64,000 nt of DNA from positions 1-64,000 of the forward strand of contig NZ_LGCM01000028.1 of NCBI RefSeq assembly GCF_001306035.1. Direction: 5' to 3'. Positions 44,988-53,704 of this stretch are shown one piece after another. Each line of letters opens with the position of its first letter. Positions within the stretch are counted from its first letter, which is position 1. Under the pieces are notes generated by a model that was not told the origin of the DNA, searched no databases, and saw only the letters and a list, made by a program, of their open reading frames with translations. This DNA comes from Levilinea saccharolytica. GTDB taxonomy: Bacteria > Chloroflexota > Anaerolineae > Anaerolineales > Anaerolineaceae. The translations under genes and the position numbers were made by a program.

Positions 44988-45693
44988 AAAAATCCTGGTG
45001 GTGGAAGATGAACGAACCCTGCAGGAAACCCTCGCCTATAACCTCCGCCGCCAGGGCTACGAAGTTGAGCTTGCCAGCGACGGCCCCTCCGCCCTCACCC
45101 AGGCGCGCAGTACTCAGCCCGATTTGATCCTGCTGGATATCATGCTGCCGGGGTTAGATGGTTTTGAGGTCTGCCGCATTCTGCGCCAGGAAATGACCAC
45201 CCCTGTGCTCATGCTCACCGCCCGCGATGACGAAATTGACCGGGTAGTGGGCCTGGAAGTCGGCGCCGACGACTATTTGACCAAACCGTTCAGCATGCGC
45301 GAGCTTCTGGCCCGCGTCAAAGCCCTGCTGCGCCGCGTACGCATCCTGCGCGAAGAATTCAGCAGTTCCACAGCCCCCGCCGAAGCCCCAGCCAAAGTGC
45401 TCGTCTTTTCCAATCTGGAAATTGATCAGACTCGCCGGGAAATTCGCCTCAACGGTCAGCCCCTGGCCGTGAAACCCAAAGAATTTGAGCTGCTGCTTTA
45501 CCTGGCCGAACACCGCGGCCAGGTGCTCACCCGCGACCGCGTGCTGGAAAGCGTTTGGGGCTGGGAGTTTACCGGCGACAGCCGCACCGTGGATGTTCAC
45601 ATCCGCTGGCTGCGCGAGAAAATCGAAACGGACCCCGCAACCCCCTCCCGCATCGTCACCGTGCGTGGGGCCGGTTACCGCTTCGAGGGCTAA
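44980..45693 (+). CDS. phoB: OmpR/PhoB-family response regulator
   Basis: The 237-residue regulator has a receiver domain (about 3-118) with the acidic pair E9/D10, phospho-acceptor D53, T80 and K102 in TKPF. A C-terminal winged helix (about 145-235) ends GYRFEG. With the downstream PhoR-like kinase and pst genes it should be the PhoB/PhoP-type activator of the Pho box ahead of pstS. The ATG follows GGAGG inside the GT4 gene and overlaps it, so its translation is coupled to a polysaccharide gene. The symbol rests on context more than on sequence alone. Confidence 0.92.
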   Translation: MPEKILVVEDERTLQETLAYNLRRQGYEVELASDGPSALTQARSTQPDLILLDIMLPGLDGFEVCRILRQEMTTPVLMLTARDDEIDRVVGLEVGADDYLTKPFSMRELLARVKALLRRVRILREEFSSSTAPAEAPAKVLVFSNLEIDQTRREIRLNGQPLAVKPKEFELLLYLAEHRGQVLTRDRVLESVWGWEFTGDSRTVDVHIRWLREKIETDPATPSRIVTVRGAGYRFEG

Positions 45694-45697
45694 AATC

Positions 45698-47455
45698 ATG
45701 CGCAACTCTTTTCGCCTGCGTGTCATCCTCTATTCCGCCGCCCTCGTCACCTTGTGTCTGGCTGCGTTCAGCGCCTATATTTACAGCGACATCCGCGCTT
45801 CCACACTGGAATCCTTTCGGGCCAACTTACACCACGAAGTCCGCATGGTGGCCTTGCAGTCCGCCGCGCCGCTGGCCCAGGGGCTGCCCAACCCGCAGCT
45901 CAGCCAACTCATGGCCGAAAACGCCCGACTCACCGGTGCGCGCATCACCATCATCCTGCCCGACGGCTCAGTCGCCGCCGAAACCTGGAAAGACCCCGCC
46001 GATCTGGATAATCACGCCAACCGCCCCGAGTTCATTCAGGCCCTTGCTGGTCAGGAAAATGACCAGATCCGCTACAGCGCCACCCTCAAAAAAGACCTGC
46101 TGTATGTGGCTGCCCCCGTTCTGTATCAGAACCAGGTCATCGCCGTCGCCCGCCTGGCCGTCCTCATGGATGACGTCAATCAGGCTCTGTCCAGCGTGTT
46201 AAGCCGCATCCTCACGGCCGCCGCCCTCACCGGTCTGGTCGTGATTCTGCTGGCCTCCCTTATGGCCGCCACCGCCCTGCGTCCTCTGCTCCAGCTCACC
46301 CAGGCTGTGCAGGCCATCAGCCAGGGGCGCCAAAAGAACATTCAGCCCTCCGCCCGCCAGGACGAAGTCGGCCAGCTCAGCCGTGCTTTCAACCATCTCA
46401 CCACCCAGTTGAATAACCAGTTGGAAGCCCTCAGCACTGAGCGTTCTAAACTGGAAATCGTCCTCAATCAGATGAGCGACGGGGTCGTGATTGTCAACGA
46501 GAGCGGCCAGGTGCTGCTCTCCAACCCCGCCGCCGCGCGCATGTTTGAGGCCGACCTGGACGCGCAGCCCGCCAACCCAACCCTGATCGAAATCGTGCGC
46601 AGCCATCATCTGGTGGATCTCTGGCAGCGGTCGCACGCTGCCCAGGAGCCCAAAACCCTCATTCAAGAAATCATCCCCGAACGTCTTTTCGTCCAGGCCA
46701 CCGCCACGCCCCTCGGCGCGGCCATGCCCGGCTGCACCCTGATGGTCTTCACCGATATCACCCGCCTGCGCCGCCTGGAAACCGTTCGCCGCGATTTTGT
46801 CAGCAACGTCTCCCACGAGCTGCGCACCCCGCTGGCTTCGCTGAAGGCCCTCACAGAAACCCTGGATCAAGGCGCTCTCGAAGATCCCCCCGCCGCCCGA
46901 CGCTTCCTGAGCCGCATGGATCAAGAAATTGACAACCTTATCCAGTTGGTGCAGGAGTTTTTGGAATTATCCCGCATCGAATCCGGGCGCGTCCCGCTGG
47001 AACGGTCTGCCGTTTTCCCCCAGCACATCACCGCCCCGGCCGTAGAGCGCATGCATTTGCAGGCCGAACGGGCCGGCCTGACCCTCGAAGATCTCACCCC
47101 CACAGACCTGCCCACTGTCCTGGCCGATTCCACCCGTCTGCAGCAAGTTCTGGTGAACCTCATCCACAACGCCGTCAAATTCACCCAGCCCGGCGGAAAA
47201 GTGCAGGTGGGGGCTTACTCCGAAGGGCAGCAGGTGGTCTTCTACGTGCGCGACACCGGCGTGGGCATCGCCCCCGACAGTCTGAACCGCATCTTTGAAC
47301 GCTTCTACAAAGCCGACCGCGCCCGTTCCGGCGGCGGCACCGGTCTGGGCCTGTCCATCGCCCGCCACCTGGTGGAACTGCACGGCGGCCGCATCTGGGC
47401 CGACAGCGTTCAGAGCCAGGGCAGCACCTTCTACTTCTCCTTAACCACCGCCTGA
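45698..47455 (+). CDS. phoR: PhoR-like sensor histidine kinase
   Basis: The 585-residue membrane kinase has two transmembrane segments (about 7-30 and 165-190) flanking an extracytoplasmic sensor domain. HAMP (about 190-245) and PAS (about 250-355) follow. The dimerisation domain has phospho-acceptor H373 in SHELRTP, and the ATPase domain has N-box VNLIHNAVKFT, G1 DTGVGI and G2 GTGLGLSIA. It starts four bases after the response regulator. The ATG at 45698 has little ribosome site and relies on coupling. Pho control via PstSCAB-PhoU is expected. The ending T-run terminator closes the operon. Confidence 0.92.
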   Translation: MRNSFRLRVILYSAALVTLCLAAFSAYIYSDIRASTLESFRANLHHEVRMVALQSAAPLAQGLPNPQLSQLMAENARLTGARITIILPDGSVAAETWKDPADLDNHANRPEFIQALAGQENDQIRYSATLKKDLLYVAAPVLYQNQVIAVARLAVLMDDVNQALSSVLSRILTAAALTGLVVILLASLMAATALRPLLQLTQAVQAISQGRQKNIQPSARQDEVGQLSRAFNHLTTQLNNQLEALSTERSKLEIVLNQMSDGVVIVNESGQVLLSNPAAARMFEADLDAQPANPTLIEIVRSHHLVDLWQRSHAAQEPKTLIQEIIPERLFVQATATPLGAAMPGCTLMVFTDITRLRRLETVRRDFVSNVSHELRTPLASLKALTETLDQGALEDPPAARRFLSRMDQEIDNLIQLVQEFLELSRIESGRVPLERSAVFPQHITAPAVERMHLQAERAGLTLEDLTPTDLPTVLADSTRLQQVLVNLIHNAVKFTQPGGKVQVGAYSEGQQVVFYVRDTGVGIAPDSLNRIFERFYKADRARSGGGTGLGLSIARHLVELHGGRIWADSVQSQGSTFYFSLTTA

Positions 47456-47481
47456 CCCACCCGCTCACCCTCAAGCCTTCA

Positions 47482-47512
47482 ACACAGAAGCCGCGCGCTT
47501 CTGTGTTTTTTT
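47482..47512 (+). terminator. Rho-independent terminator after phoR
   Basis: Stem ACACAGAAG (47482-47490) pairs with CTTCTGTGT (47498-47506), with a run of seven T starting at the last base of the stem. It separates phoBR from pst. Confidence 0.92.
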
Positions 47513-47532
47513 GCCTTTTCTCAAACCATTCC

Positions 47533-47586
47533 TTTACCTGTTGTTAACAAAATCCTCTCAATCCGTTAAACGCGTCCCGCTATAGT
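47533..47586 (+). promoter_or_regulatory. Pho box with promoter -10 ahead of pstS
   Basis: Four hexamers at exactly 11-bp spacing: TTTACC (47533), TTAACA (47544), CTCTCA (47555) and TTAAAC (47566). Ten bases after the last repeat begins TATAGT (47581-47586), a -10 element. The repeats occupy the -35 position, as in PhoB/PhoP-dependent promoters that lack a good -35. Repeats 2 and 4 match the TTAACA-type consensus best; repeat 3 is divergent. Confidence 0.72.
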
Positions 47587-47630
47587 GATCAAGACAGAAA
47601 AATCATCCAATACTTAGGAGAAAACAATCA

Positions 47631-48713
47631 ATGAAACGCCGTTACCAGTTTGTCAGCTTTGCCCTCATCATCACCGCCCTGCTGCTGGCCGCATGCCAGC
47701 CCGCGGCCGCCCCCGCCCCCACCCAGGCCCCCGCCGCAGTGGAACAGCCCACCTCGGCCACTGCTGAACCCACCGCCGCCCCGGCTGAACCCACCGCCGA
47801 GCCCGTTCCCGTGGAAAGCGGCATTCTGCCCGAAGTGGACCCCGCCGCCCTGTCGGGAACGATCTACGCAGCTGGTTCCTCCACCGTGTATCCCCTTTCA
47901 GAAGCTGTTGCTGAGCAATTCAAGGCCGACGGTTTCGCGGGTGAGATCAAAATTGACTCTATCGGTTCCGGTGCCGGTTTTGAACGTTTCTGCAAGAGCG
48001 GTGAATCCGACATCGCTAATGCCAGCCGCGGCATCAAAGACTCTGAGGTCGAGAACTGCAAAGCCATCAGCCGCACCCCCATCGAATTCCGCGTCGGCAC
48101 GGATGCCCTCTCGGTGGTCGTCAGTAAAGAGAACACCTTCCTCACCGACCTCACTCTTGAGCAGTTGGCCGTCATCTTCTCCGATAAAGCCGAAAAATGG
48201 TCGGATGTGGATCCCTCCTGGCCCAATGAGCCCATCCTGCGCTTCACCCCTGGCACCGACTCGGGCACCTTTGACTTCTTCGTCGAAGAAGTGATCCAGA
48301 AGCCTGCCAAGATCGAAAAGCTCGACGAAGCCAAGAAGATCGTGCTCAGCGCCAAGAACCTGCAAACCTCCGAAGACGACAATGTTCTGGTTAAAGGCAT
48401 TGAAGGCAGCCCCTACGCCATTGGGTACTTCGGGTTCGCCTACTACCAGGCCGAAGCCGCCAATTTGAAAGCCCTCTCCATCAACGGCGTCAGCCCCACC
48501 TTTGAAACCGCCGAATCGGGCGAATACAAACTGGCTCGCCCCCTCTACATCTACTCGGATGCGGGCGTCCTCAAATCCAAACCCCAGGTGGCCGGTTTCA
48601 TCCACTACTACCTCACCTTTGTGAATGATGTCATCGGCGACGTGGGTTACTTCCCCGCTTCGGAAGAAGCGCTGACCGCTGCCCAACAGGCCCTGGCCGA
48701 CGCTCTGAAATAA
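47631..48713 (+). CDS. pstS: Phosphate ABC transporter substrate-binding lipoprotein
   Basis: The 360-residue lipoprotein (lipobox L-A-A-C, Cys22) captures phosphate outside the membrane and delivers it to PstCA. A Pro/Ala/Glu/Thr-rich linker (about 23-65) precedes the periplasmic-binding domain. Phosphate-site segments are AAGSSTVYPLSEA, SGAGFERFCKSGESDI and GTDSGTFDFF. The start has AGGAGA about eight bases upstream. It is first in the pst operon and directly controlled by the Pho box. A large hairpin after it probably lets pstS be expressed above the membrane genes. Confidence 0.95.
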   Translation: MKRRYQFVSFALIITALLLAACQPAAAPAPTQAPAAVEQPTSATAEPTAAPAEPTAEPVPVESGILPEVDPAALSGTIYAAGSSTVYPLSEAVAEQFKADGFAGEIKIDSIGSGAGFERFCKSGESDIANASRGIKDSEVENCKAISRTPIEFRVGTDALSVVVSKENTFLTDLTLEQLAVIFSDKAEKWSDVDPSWPNEPILRFTPGTDSGTFDFFVEEVIQKPAKIEKLDEAKKIVLSAKNLQTSEDDNVLVKGIEGSPYAIGYFGFAYYQAEAANLKALSINGVSPTFETAESGEYKLARPLYIYSDAGVLKSKPQVAGFIHYYLTFVNDVIGDVGYFPASEEALTAAQQALADALK

Positions 48714-48722
48714 CTTCTCCTT

Positions 48723-48769
48723 ATGGGGTCGAGGCTGGCCGCCGGAGGGCAGCCAGCCTCTCGCCCCAT
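48723..48769 (+). promoter_or_regulatory. Intercistronic hairpin between pstS and pstC
   Basis: Arms ATGGGG...GAGGCTGGC (48723-48739 region) and GCCAGCCTC...CCCCAT (48752-48769) form a long stem, followed after seven bases by T5. It may protect the pstS mRNA end or attenuate read-through into pstC. Confidence 0.7.
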
Positions 48770-48812
48770 CTATCGCTTTTTGCATAACTTGCTGATCAAA
48801 AAAGGCTTACGC

Positions 48813-49769
48813 ATGGAACATCCCCCCACCGCCCTGCAGATTTCAGCGGCACAAGTGGAATCGATTCATTCCCGGCTCAAAAAGCGTCCGCGCCACTCGG
48901 AAAATCTGATCCAGGCCGCGCTTTTCATCGCCGGGGCGATTTCCATCCTGACCACTCTCGGCATTCTCTACGAACTGGGCAAAGAAGCCTTACTGTTCTT
49001 CGCCAGCCCTGAAGTCAACTTGTTGGATTTTCTCACCGGGACCAAGTGGCAGCCCTCCATCGGTCAGTTTGGCGTCCTCCCCCTGGTGAATGCCACCCTC
49101 ATGACCAGCTTCATCGCCATGCTCATCGCCCTGCCTCTGGGTCTGGCTGCCGCTATTTACCTGTCTGAATACGCCTCCCCGCGCAGCCGCAAAATCCTCA
49201 AGCCCATTCTGGAAATCCTGGCCGGGGTGCCCACCGTGGTCTACGGCTACTTTGCCCTCACCTTCATGACCCCTCTCCTGCGCGCTGTGCTGGGTGCGGA
49301 CAATGTGCAAATCTACAACACCCTCTCGGCGGGTCTGGTGATGGGCATCATGATTCTGCCCCTGGTGTGTTCCATGAGCGAAGATGCTCTCAGCTCCGTC
49401 CCCCATTCTCTGCGCGAAGCCTCGTTTGGCCTGGGCGCCACCCGCCTGGAAACCACCCTCAAGGTGGTCGTCCCCGCGGCCCTCTCCGGCATCATCGCCG
49501 CCTTCATCCTGGGCGTCTCCCGTGCTGTAGGTGAAACTATGATCGTGGCTGTGGCCGCTGGCTCCGGACCCAATTTCACCTTTAACCCCCTGCAAGGGGC
49601 CGAGACCATGACCGGCTACATCGCCCGCATCAGCGGCGGCGACCTGGCCTACGATACCCCCGATTACAATTCTATCTTTGCCATTGGCCTGCTCCTCTTC
49701 CTCATCACTCTCGGCCTCAACATCCTCAGCCGCCGCCTGGTGGCCCGTTACCGCGAGGTGTACGAATGA
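48813..49769 (+). CDS. pstC: Phosphate ABC transporter permease PstC
   Basis: The 318-residue permease has six membrane helices and the cytoplasmic EAA loop (REASFGLGATRLETTLKVVVPAA, about 205-227). Together with PstA it forms the channel for phosphate. Length fits PstC (about 300-320). The ATG at 48813 is used since an upstream in-frame extension passes through the intercistronic hairpin. It overlaps pstA by ATGA. Confidence 0.95.
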   Translation: MEHPPTALQISAAQVESIHSRLKKRPRHSENLIQAALFIAGAISILTTLGILYELGKEALLFFASPEVNLLDFLTGTKWQPSIGQFGVLPLVNATLMTSFIAMLIALPLGLAAAIYLSEYASPRSRKILKPILEILAGVPTVVYGYFALTFMTPLLRAVLGADNVQIYNTLSAGLVMGIMILPLVCSMSEDALSSVPHSLREASFGLGATRLETTLKVVVPAALSGIIAAFILGVSRAVGETMIVAVAAGSGPNFTFNPLQGAETMTGYIARISGGDLAYDTPDYNSIFAIGLLLFLITLGLNILSRRLVARYREVYE

Positions 49770-51004
49770 TCCCTGACCCATTTGCCGTCAAAGATCCTCG
49801 TCTGGCCCAGCACCTCCAGCAGCGCCACCGCGCCTCTCGGCTTTGGAAATATGTCTTTTTCCTTTCTATCTGCATTGGCCTGATTGCGCTCTCCACCTTG
49901 CTGTGGACGGTGATCAACCAGTCCTTTGGCTATATCGCCGAGGTCAACAAGGTGGAACCGTCCGCTTTGGCCGACCGCCCCCTGGAGCAGCTTTCCGAAA
50001 CCGAGCTGACCGACATCTTGCGCCAGCGCCTCACCAAGCTGCGCCTGCGCGCCCTGGAACGAGAAAAGCCTTTCGACCAGCGCACACATGCCGATTTGCT
50101 CACCCTGACCTATGAACAGGTCGTGCAGCCCAAAATCGTGGCCACCTGGACGCTGTCTGAATCCCTGTTTCAGAAAGAAAACGTCCAGGCTGAGGTGAAT
50201 AAACGTTTCCCTGGGGCTGCCCTCACCTTCCGCGCCTGGCTCAATCGGTCCTTCCTTCAGAACAGCATGTCCTCTCAGGCCGGCCTGGCCGGGGTGCGTA
50301 CCGCCCTGCTGGGTTCAATCCATATCATCCTCATCACCATCCTATTTGCCTTCCCCATCGGTGTGGGCGCGGCCATTTATCTGGAAGAGTACGCCGACCG
50401 GCGCTACTGGTTCAACCGCATCATCCAGACCAACATCGAGAATCTGGCCGGGGTTCCCTCCATCGTCTACGGCATTCTGGGCCTGGCCATCTTCGTCCGC
50501 GCCCTTTCGGGGCTCACCAGCGGGGCCTGGTTCGGCACACCTACTGATAACGGCCGCACCATCCTTTCCGCTGGGCTGACCATGGGTCTGCTGATTCTGC
50601 CCATCCTCATCATCAACGCGCAGGAGGCTGTGCGCGCCGTGCCCAACTCACTGCGCCAGGCAGCCTACGGCCTGGGGGCCACCCAATGGCAGACCATCTG
50701 GCACCATGTTCTCCCCAATGCCCTGCCCGGCATCCTCACCGGCGCCATTTTGGCCGTCTCGCGCGCCATTGGCGAAACCGCCCCGCTCATTTTGGTGGGC
50801 GCTTCCACCATGCTCACCAGTGACCCCAACGGCCCCTTCTCCTACTTTACAGCCCTGCCGATTCAAATCTATAATTGGACCACGCGCCCGCAAAGTGAGT
50901 TCCGCAACATCGCCGCCGCGGCCATTTTGGTCCTGCTCATTACCCTGCTGTCCCTCAACGCCGTAGCCATTTTGTTCCGAAACCACTTCAGCAAGAGAGT
51001 ATAA
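49766..51004 (+). CDS. pstA: Phosphate ABC transporter permease PstA, with N-terminal insertion
   Basis: The 412-residue permease is about 120 residues longer than typical PstA (about 280-300). After a first helix (about 27-48) there is a hydrophilic, charged segment (about 50-175) rich in Leu/Arg/Glu with helical character. The usual five-helix core follows, with [10 protein letters not shown]..., the EAA loop [23 protein letters not shown] (about 295-317) and a final [11 protein letters not shown]. The insert should lie outside or inside depending on helix 1 topology and could contact PstS. The start overlaps pstC, and its stop overlaps the pstB start (TAATG). Confidence 0.93.
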   Translation: MIPDPFAVKDPRLAQHLQQRHRASRLWKYVFFLSICIGLIALSTLLWTVINQSFGYIAEVNKVEPSALADRPLEQLSETELTDILRQRLTKLRLRALEREKPFDQRTHADLLTLTYEQVVQPKIVATWTLSESLFQKENVQAEVNKRFPGAALTFRAWLNRSFLQNSMSSQAGLAGVRTALLGSIHIILITILFAFPIGVGAAIYLEEYADRRYWFNRIIQTNIENLAGVPSIVYGILGLAIFVRALSGLTSGAWFGTPTDNGRTILSAGLTMGLLILPILIINAQEAVRAVPNSLRQAAYGLGATQWQTIWHHVLPNALPGILTGAILAVSRAIGETAPLILVGASTMLTSDPNGPFSYFTALPIQIYNWTTRPQSEFRNIAAAAILVLLITLLSLNAVAILFRNHFSKRV

Positions 51005-51795
51005 TGGTCACCATGTCCATGTCTCCCAACCAGGATTATGCCATCGAGGCCCGCGACCTCAGCTTTTATTACGGCAGCTTTCGGGCGGTCAAAAACGTCC
51101 ACCTAAAAGTCGTCCCTCGCCAAATCACCGCCATCATCGGCCCCTCCGGCTGCGGCAAAAGCACCGTGCTGCGCGCCTTCAACCGCATGAATGACTTCGT
51201 GCCCACTGCCCACATTGACGGCAGCATCTTATTTCACGGCAAAAACATTTACGATCCAGATGTAGACCCCGTCCAAATTCGCCGACTCATCGGCATGGTG
51301 TTCCAAAAGCCCAATCCCTTCCCCAAATCCATCTATGACAATATCGTTTGGGGCGCCAAGATCAACGGCTTTCGCGGCAATCAGGACGACCTGGTGGAAG
51401 AAACCCTGCGCAAAGCCGCCCTGTGGGATGAAGTTAAAGATAATCTCAAAAAGAGCGCCCTGGCTCTCTCCGGCGGTCAGCAGCAGCGCCTGTGCATCGC
51501 CCGCGCCCTGGCGGTTCAGCCCGAGATCATCCTCATGGACGAACCATGCTCCGCTCTGGATCCCATTGCCACCCTCAAAATCGAAGACCTGATGCGCGAG
51601 CTTTCCAAAACCATCACCATCATCATCGTCACCCACAACATGCAGCAAGCCGCGCGCGCCTCGGACCAGACCGCCTTCTTCACAATGGATGAAGACCGCG
51701 CCGGTCTTATGGTAGAATTTGGAGCAACCCAGCAAATCTTCACCAACCCCAAAGATAAACGCACCGAAGATTACATCACCGGGCGCTTTGGATAA
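51004..51795 (+). CDS. pstB: Phosphate ABC transporter ATPase PstB
   Basis: The 263-residue ATPase has Walker [10 protein letters not shown] (46-54), a Q-loop in FQKPNPFP, signature LSGGQQQR (about 155-162), Walker B IILMDEP and H-loop THNM. It powers phosphate import through PstCA. The ATG at 51004 is inside the pstA stop (TAATG). The following ATGs at codons 4 and 6 are alternatives. It is closely followed by phoU. Confidence 0.97.
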   Translation: MVTMSMSPNQDYAIEARDLSFYYGSFRAVKNVHLKVVPRQITAIIGPSGCGKSTVLRAFNRMNDFVPTAHIDGSILFHGKNIYDPDVDPVQIRRLIGMVFQKPNPFPKSIYDNIVWGAKINGFRGNQDDLVEETLRKAALWDEVKDNLKKSALALSGGQQQRLCIARALAVQPEIILMDEPCSALDPIATLKIEDLMRELSKTITIIIVTHNMQQAARASDQTAFFTMDEDRAGLMVEFGATQQIFTNPKDKRTEDYITGRFG

Positions 51796-51818
51796 TCCTG
51801 CCCCATCAGCAGGCTGGC

Positions 51819-51837
51819 GCTTTCCAGGTTGGAAAGC
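51819..51837 (+). promoter_or_regulatory. Small hairpin between pstB and phoU
   Basis: GCTTTCC pairs with GGAAAGC around AGGTT. No T run follows, so it is not a terminator. It may be an RNA-stability element, as between pstS and pstC. Confidence 0.5.
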
Positions 51838-51875
51838 CCCCCGTCACCTTCTGATCCGATTGAACGAGGTCACCT

Positions 51876-52562
51876 ATGACGCGTGAGACGTTGGATCGTC
51901 AGATCCATCACATTCAAGATGAAGTCCTGCTCTTGGGAAGCATGGTGGAACAGGCCATGCTCAAATCCGTTGACGCCCTCAAGCGCCGCGACTTAAAGGC
52001 ATCCCGCACCCTTTACGAAGAAGACGCCCTGATCAATGAAAAGCGTTTCGCCATCGAAAACGCCATCCTTATTCTGATCGCCACCCAGCAGCCCATGGCC
52101 CGCGACCTGCGCAGCCTGGCCGCCATGCTGGAGGTCATCACCGAACTGGAACGCATGGGCGATTATGCCAAAGGCATTGGCAAGGTCAATATTCGCCTCG
52201 GCGATCACACCATCCCCATCCCTTATCGTGAAATTGACCTGATGGCCGACCTGGCGGTCAGCATGCTGCACCGCTCCCTGAGCGCCTTCATCAATGAAGA
52301 TGCCGGTCAGGCTTCTGCCATCCCCCTGGAAGATGACAAAGTGGACGACCTCTACAACCACGTCACCCGCAGCCTGGTCAACGCCATGATCGCCAACCCC
52401 GAAAATATTGACGCGGCCAACCTGCTCATGTGGGTGGCCCACAATCTGGAACGTATGGCCGACCGCGTCACCAACATCTGCGAACGCACCGTCTTCATCG
52501 CCACCGGCGAGCTGTTGGAGCTGGAATCCAACGATGACGACCTGGATGACGACCGAGAATAA
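51876..52562 (+). CDS. phoU: Phosphate-signalling protein PhoU
   Basis: The 228-residue helical protein has two repeated three-helix bundles with metal-binding E/D-rich motifs: ELERMGDYAKGI (about 89-100) and NLERMADRVTNICERT (about 190-205). It mediates signalling between the Pst transporter and PhoR, repressing the Pho response in high phosphate. The ATG at 51876 has GAGGT eight bases ahead. A strong terminator follows. Confidence 0.95.
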   Translation: MTRETLDRQIHHIQDEVLLLGSMVEQAMLKSVDALKRRDLKASRTLYEEDALINEKRFAIENAILILIATQQPMARDLRSLAAMLEVITELERMGDYAKGIGKVNIRLGDHTIPIPYREIDLMADLAVSMLHRSLSAFINEDAGQASAIPLEDDKVDDLYNHVTRSLVNAMIANPENIDAANLLMWVAHNLERMADRVTNICERTVFIATGELLELESNDDDLDDDRE

Positions 52563-52580
52563 CCCCACACACCTGTGCCA

Positions 52581-52608
52581 CCGGCGGCTCCCCCGCCGGT
52601 TTTTTTTA
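52581..52608 (+). terminator. Rho-independent terminator of the pst-phoU operon
   Basis: Stem ACCGGCGG (52581-52588) pairs with CCGCCGGT (52594-52601), followed by T8. Confidence 0.93.
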
Positions 52609-52638
52609 CCAATTTTCCAGGGCAGCGCCCCCCCGGAT

Positions 52639-52667
52639 TTGTGCTTTTATCACCCCCTTGCTATAAT
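52639..52667 (+). promoter_or_regulatory. Promoter of the CHAD-domain gene
   Basis: TTGTGC (52639-52644), a 17-base spacer and a perfect TATAAT (52662-52667). AAAGGAAA then lies 9-14 bases before the ATG at 52688. Confidence 0.65.
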
Positions 52668-52687
52668 TTCTTAAAGGAAATGCACCC

Positions 52688-53704
52688 ATGAAAAAGAACC
52701 TCTCCCCCCACCTCTGTGCCTATGCTGCCGATGTCCTCAACCGTCATTGGACCGCCCTCCTCACAGAGATGGAAGGGGTCCACGACCTTGCCGATATTGA
52801 ACACGTTCACCGCATGCGCGTGGCCACCCGCCGCCTGCGGGCGGCTTTGCCCATTTTTTCCATTTGTTTCCCCGCCAAAAAAGTGGCCCAATGGACCGGC
52901 GACATCCGCCAGATCACCCGCGCCCTGGGGGCCGCGCGCGACAGCGACGTTCAAATTGAACTCCTCACCCAGATCCTCGCCTCCCTTCCCGAAACTCGCC
53001 TGCGCCCTGGGATGCGCCGTCTGCTTCTGCGGCGGCGGCAGGCGCGCACAGCCATCCAGCCCAAAGTGGTTCAGGCCGTCGAAGATTTCCACGAATCCCC
53101 CACCCTCACCTCTTTACCGGCGGCTCTCACCCCCCATCTGCCCCCGCCGGAGGCCGAATCCTCCGTCCTCACCTTTGACCATGCCCTCTACGCCCTGGCC
53201 GCCGAGCATATTCAGGCCCGCCTGGAGGAATTCCTGTCTTTCGAGTCTCACGTGGCCTACCCCGACCATGCCGAAGAGCTGCACGCCATGCGCATCGCCG
53301 CTAAAGGACTGCGCTACACCCTGGAAGCCTTTGCCCCCTTGTACGCCGATCAGCTCAAAGACGAATTGAAGGCCCTGCGCGCGTTTCAAGATACCCTCGG
53401 CGCGCTGCACGACGCCGATGTCTGGCTGGCGGAGCTGCCCCGTTTTGCCGAAAAAGAGCTGCGCCGCACCGAAAAATTCTACGGCTCTGCCCGTCCCTTC
53501 CGCAGCCTGCGCCCGGGTCTGGAGTATTTCGCTCTAGACCGCGCCAGTGAACGCGAGCGCGTCTATCAAGAACTGGTGCGCCTGTGGGATCAAACCCAAA
53601 CCCGCGGGCTGTGGCCTTCTCTCCTCGCCCAGGTGCAGCTTCCCCTTCTTCGGGCTGAGGATCTCTACCCCGCTGTCCAGCCCACCCCGCCAGACGAAGC
53701 ATGA
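52688..53704 (+). CDS. CHAD-domain protein
   Basis: The 338-residue helical protein has the CHAD architecture: two four-helix bundles with conserved basic/His signatures HRMRVATRRLRAALPIF (about 39-55) and HAMRIAAKGLRYTLEAF (about 199-215). CHAD domains bind inorganic polyphosphate on their basic surface. The gene stands immediately after phoU with its own promoter and overlaps a metallophosphoesterase by ATGA, so a link to phosphate/polyphosphate metabolism is likely from context. There is no CYTH triphosphatase domain in the protein. Confidence 0.88.
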   Translation: MKKNLSPHLCAYAADVLNRHWTALLTEMEGVHDLADIEHVHRMRVATRRLRAALPIFSICFPAKKVAQWTGDIRQITRALGAARDSDVQIELLTQILASLPETRLRPGMRRLLLRRRQARTAIQPKVVQAVEDFHESPTLTSLPAALTPHLPPPEAESSVLTFDHALYALAAEHIQARLEEFLSFESHVAYPDHAEELHAMRIAAKGLRYTLEAFAPLYADQLKDELKALRAFQDTLGALHDADVWLAELPRFAEKELRRTEKFYGSARPFRSLRPGLEYFALDRASERERVYQELVRLWDQTQTRGLWPSLLAQVQLPLLRAEDLYPAVQPTPPDEA

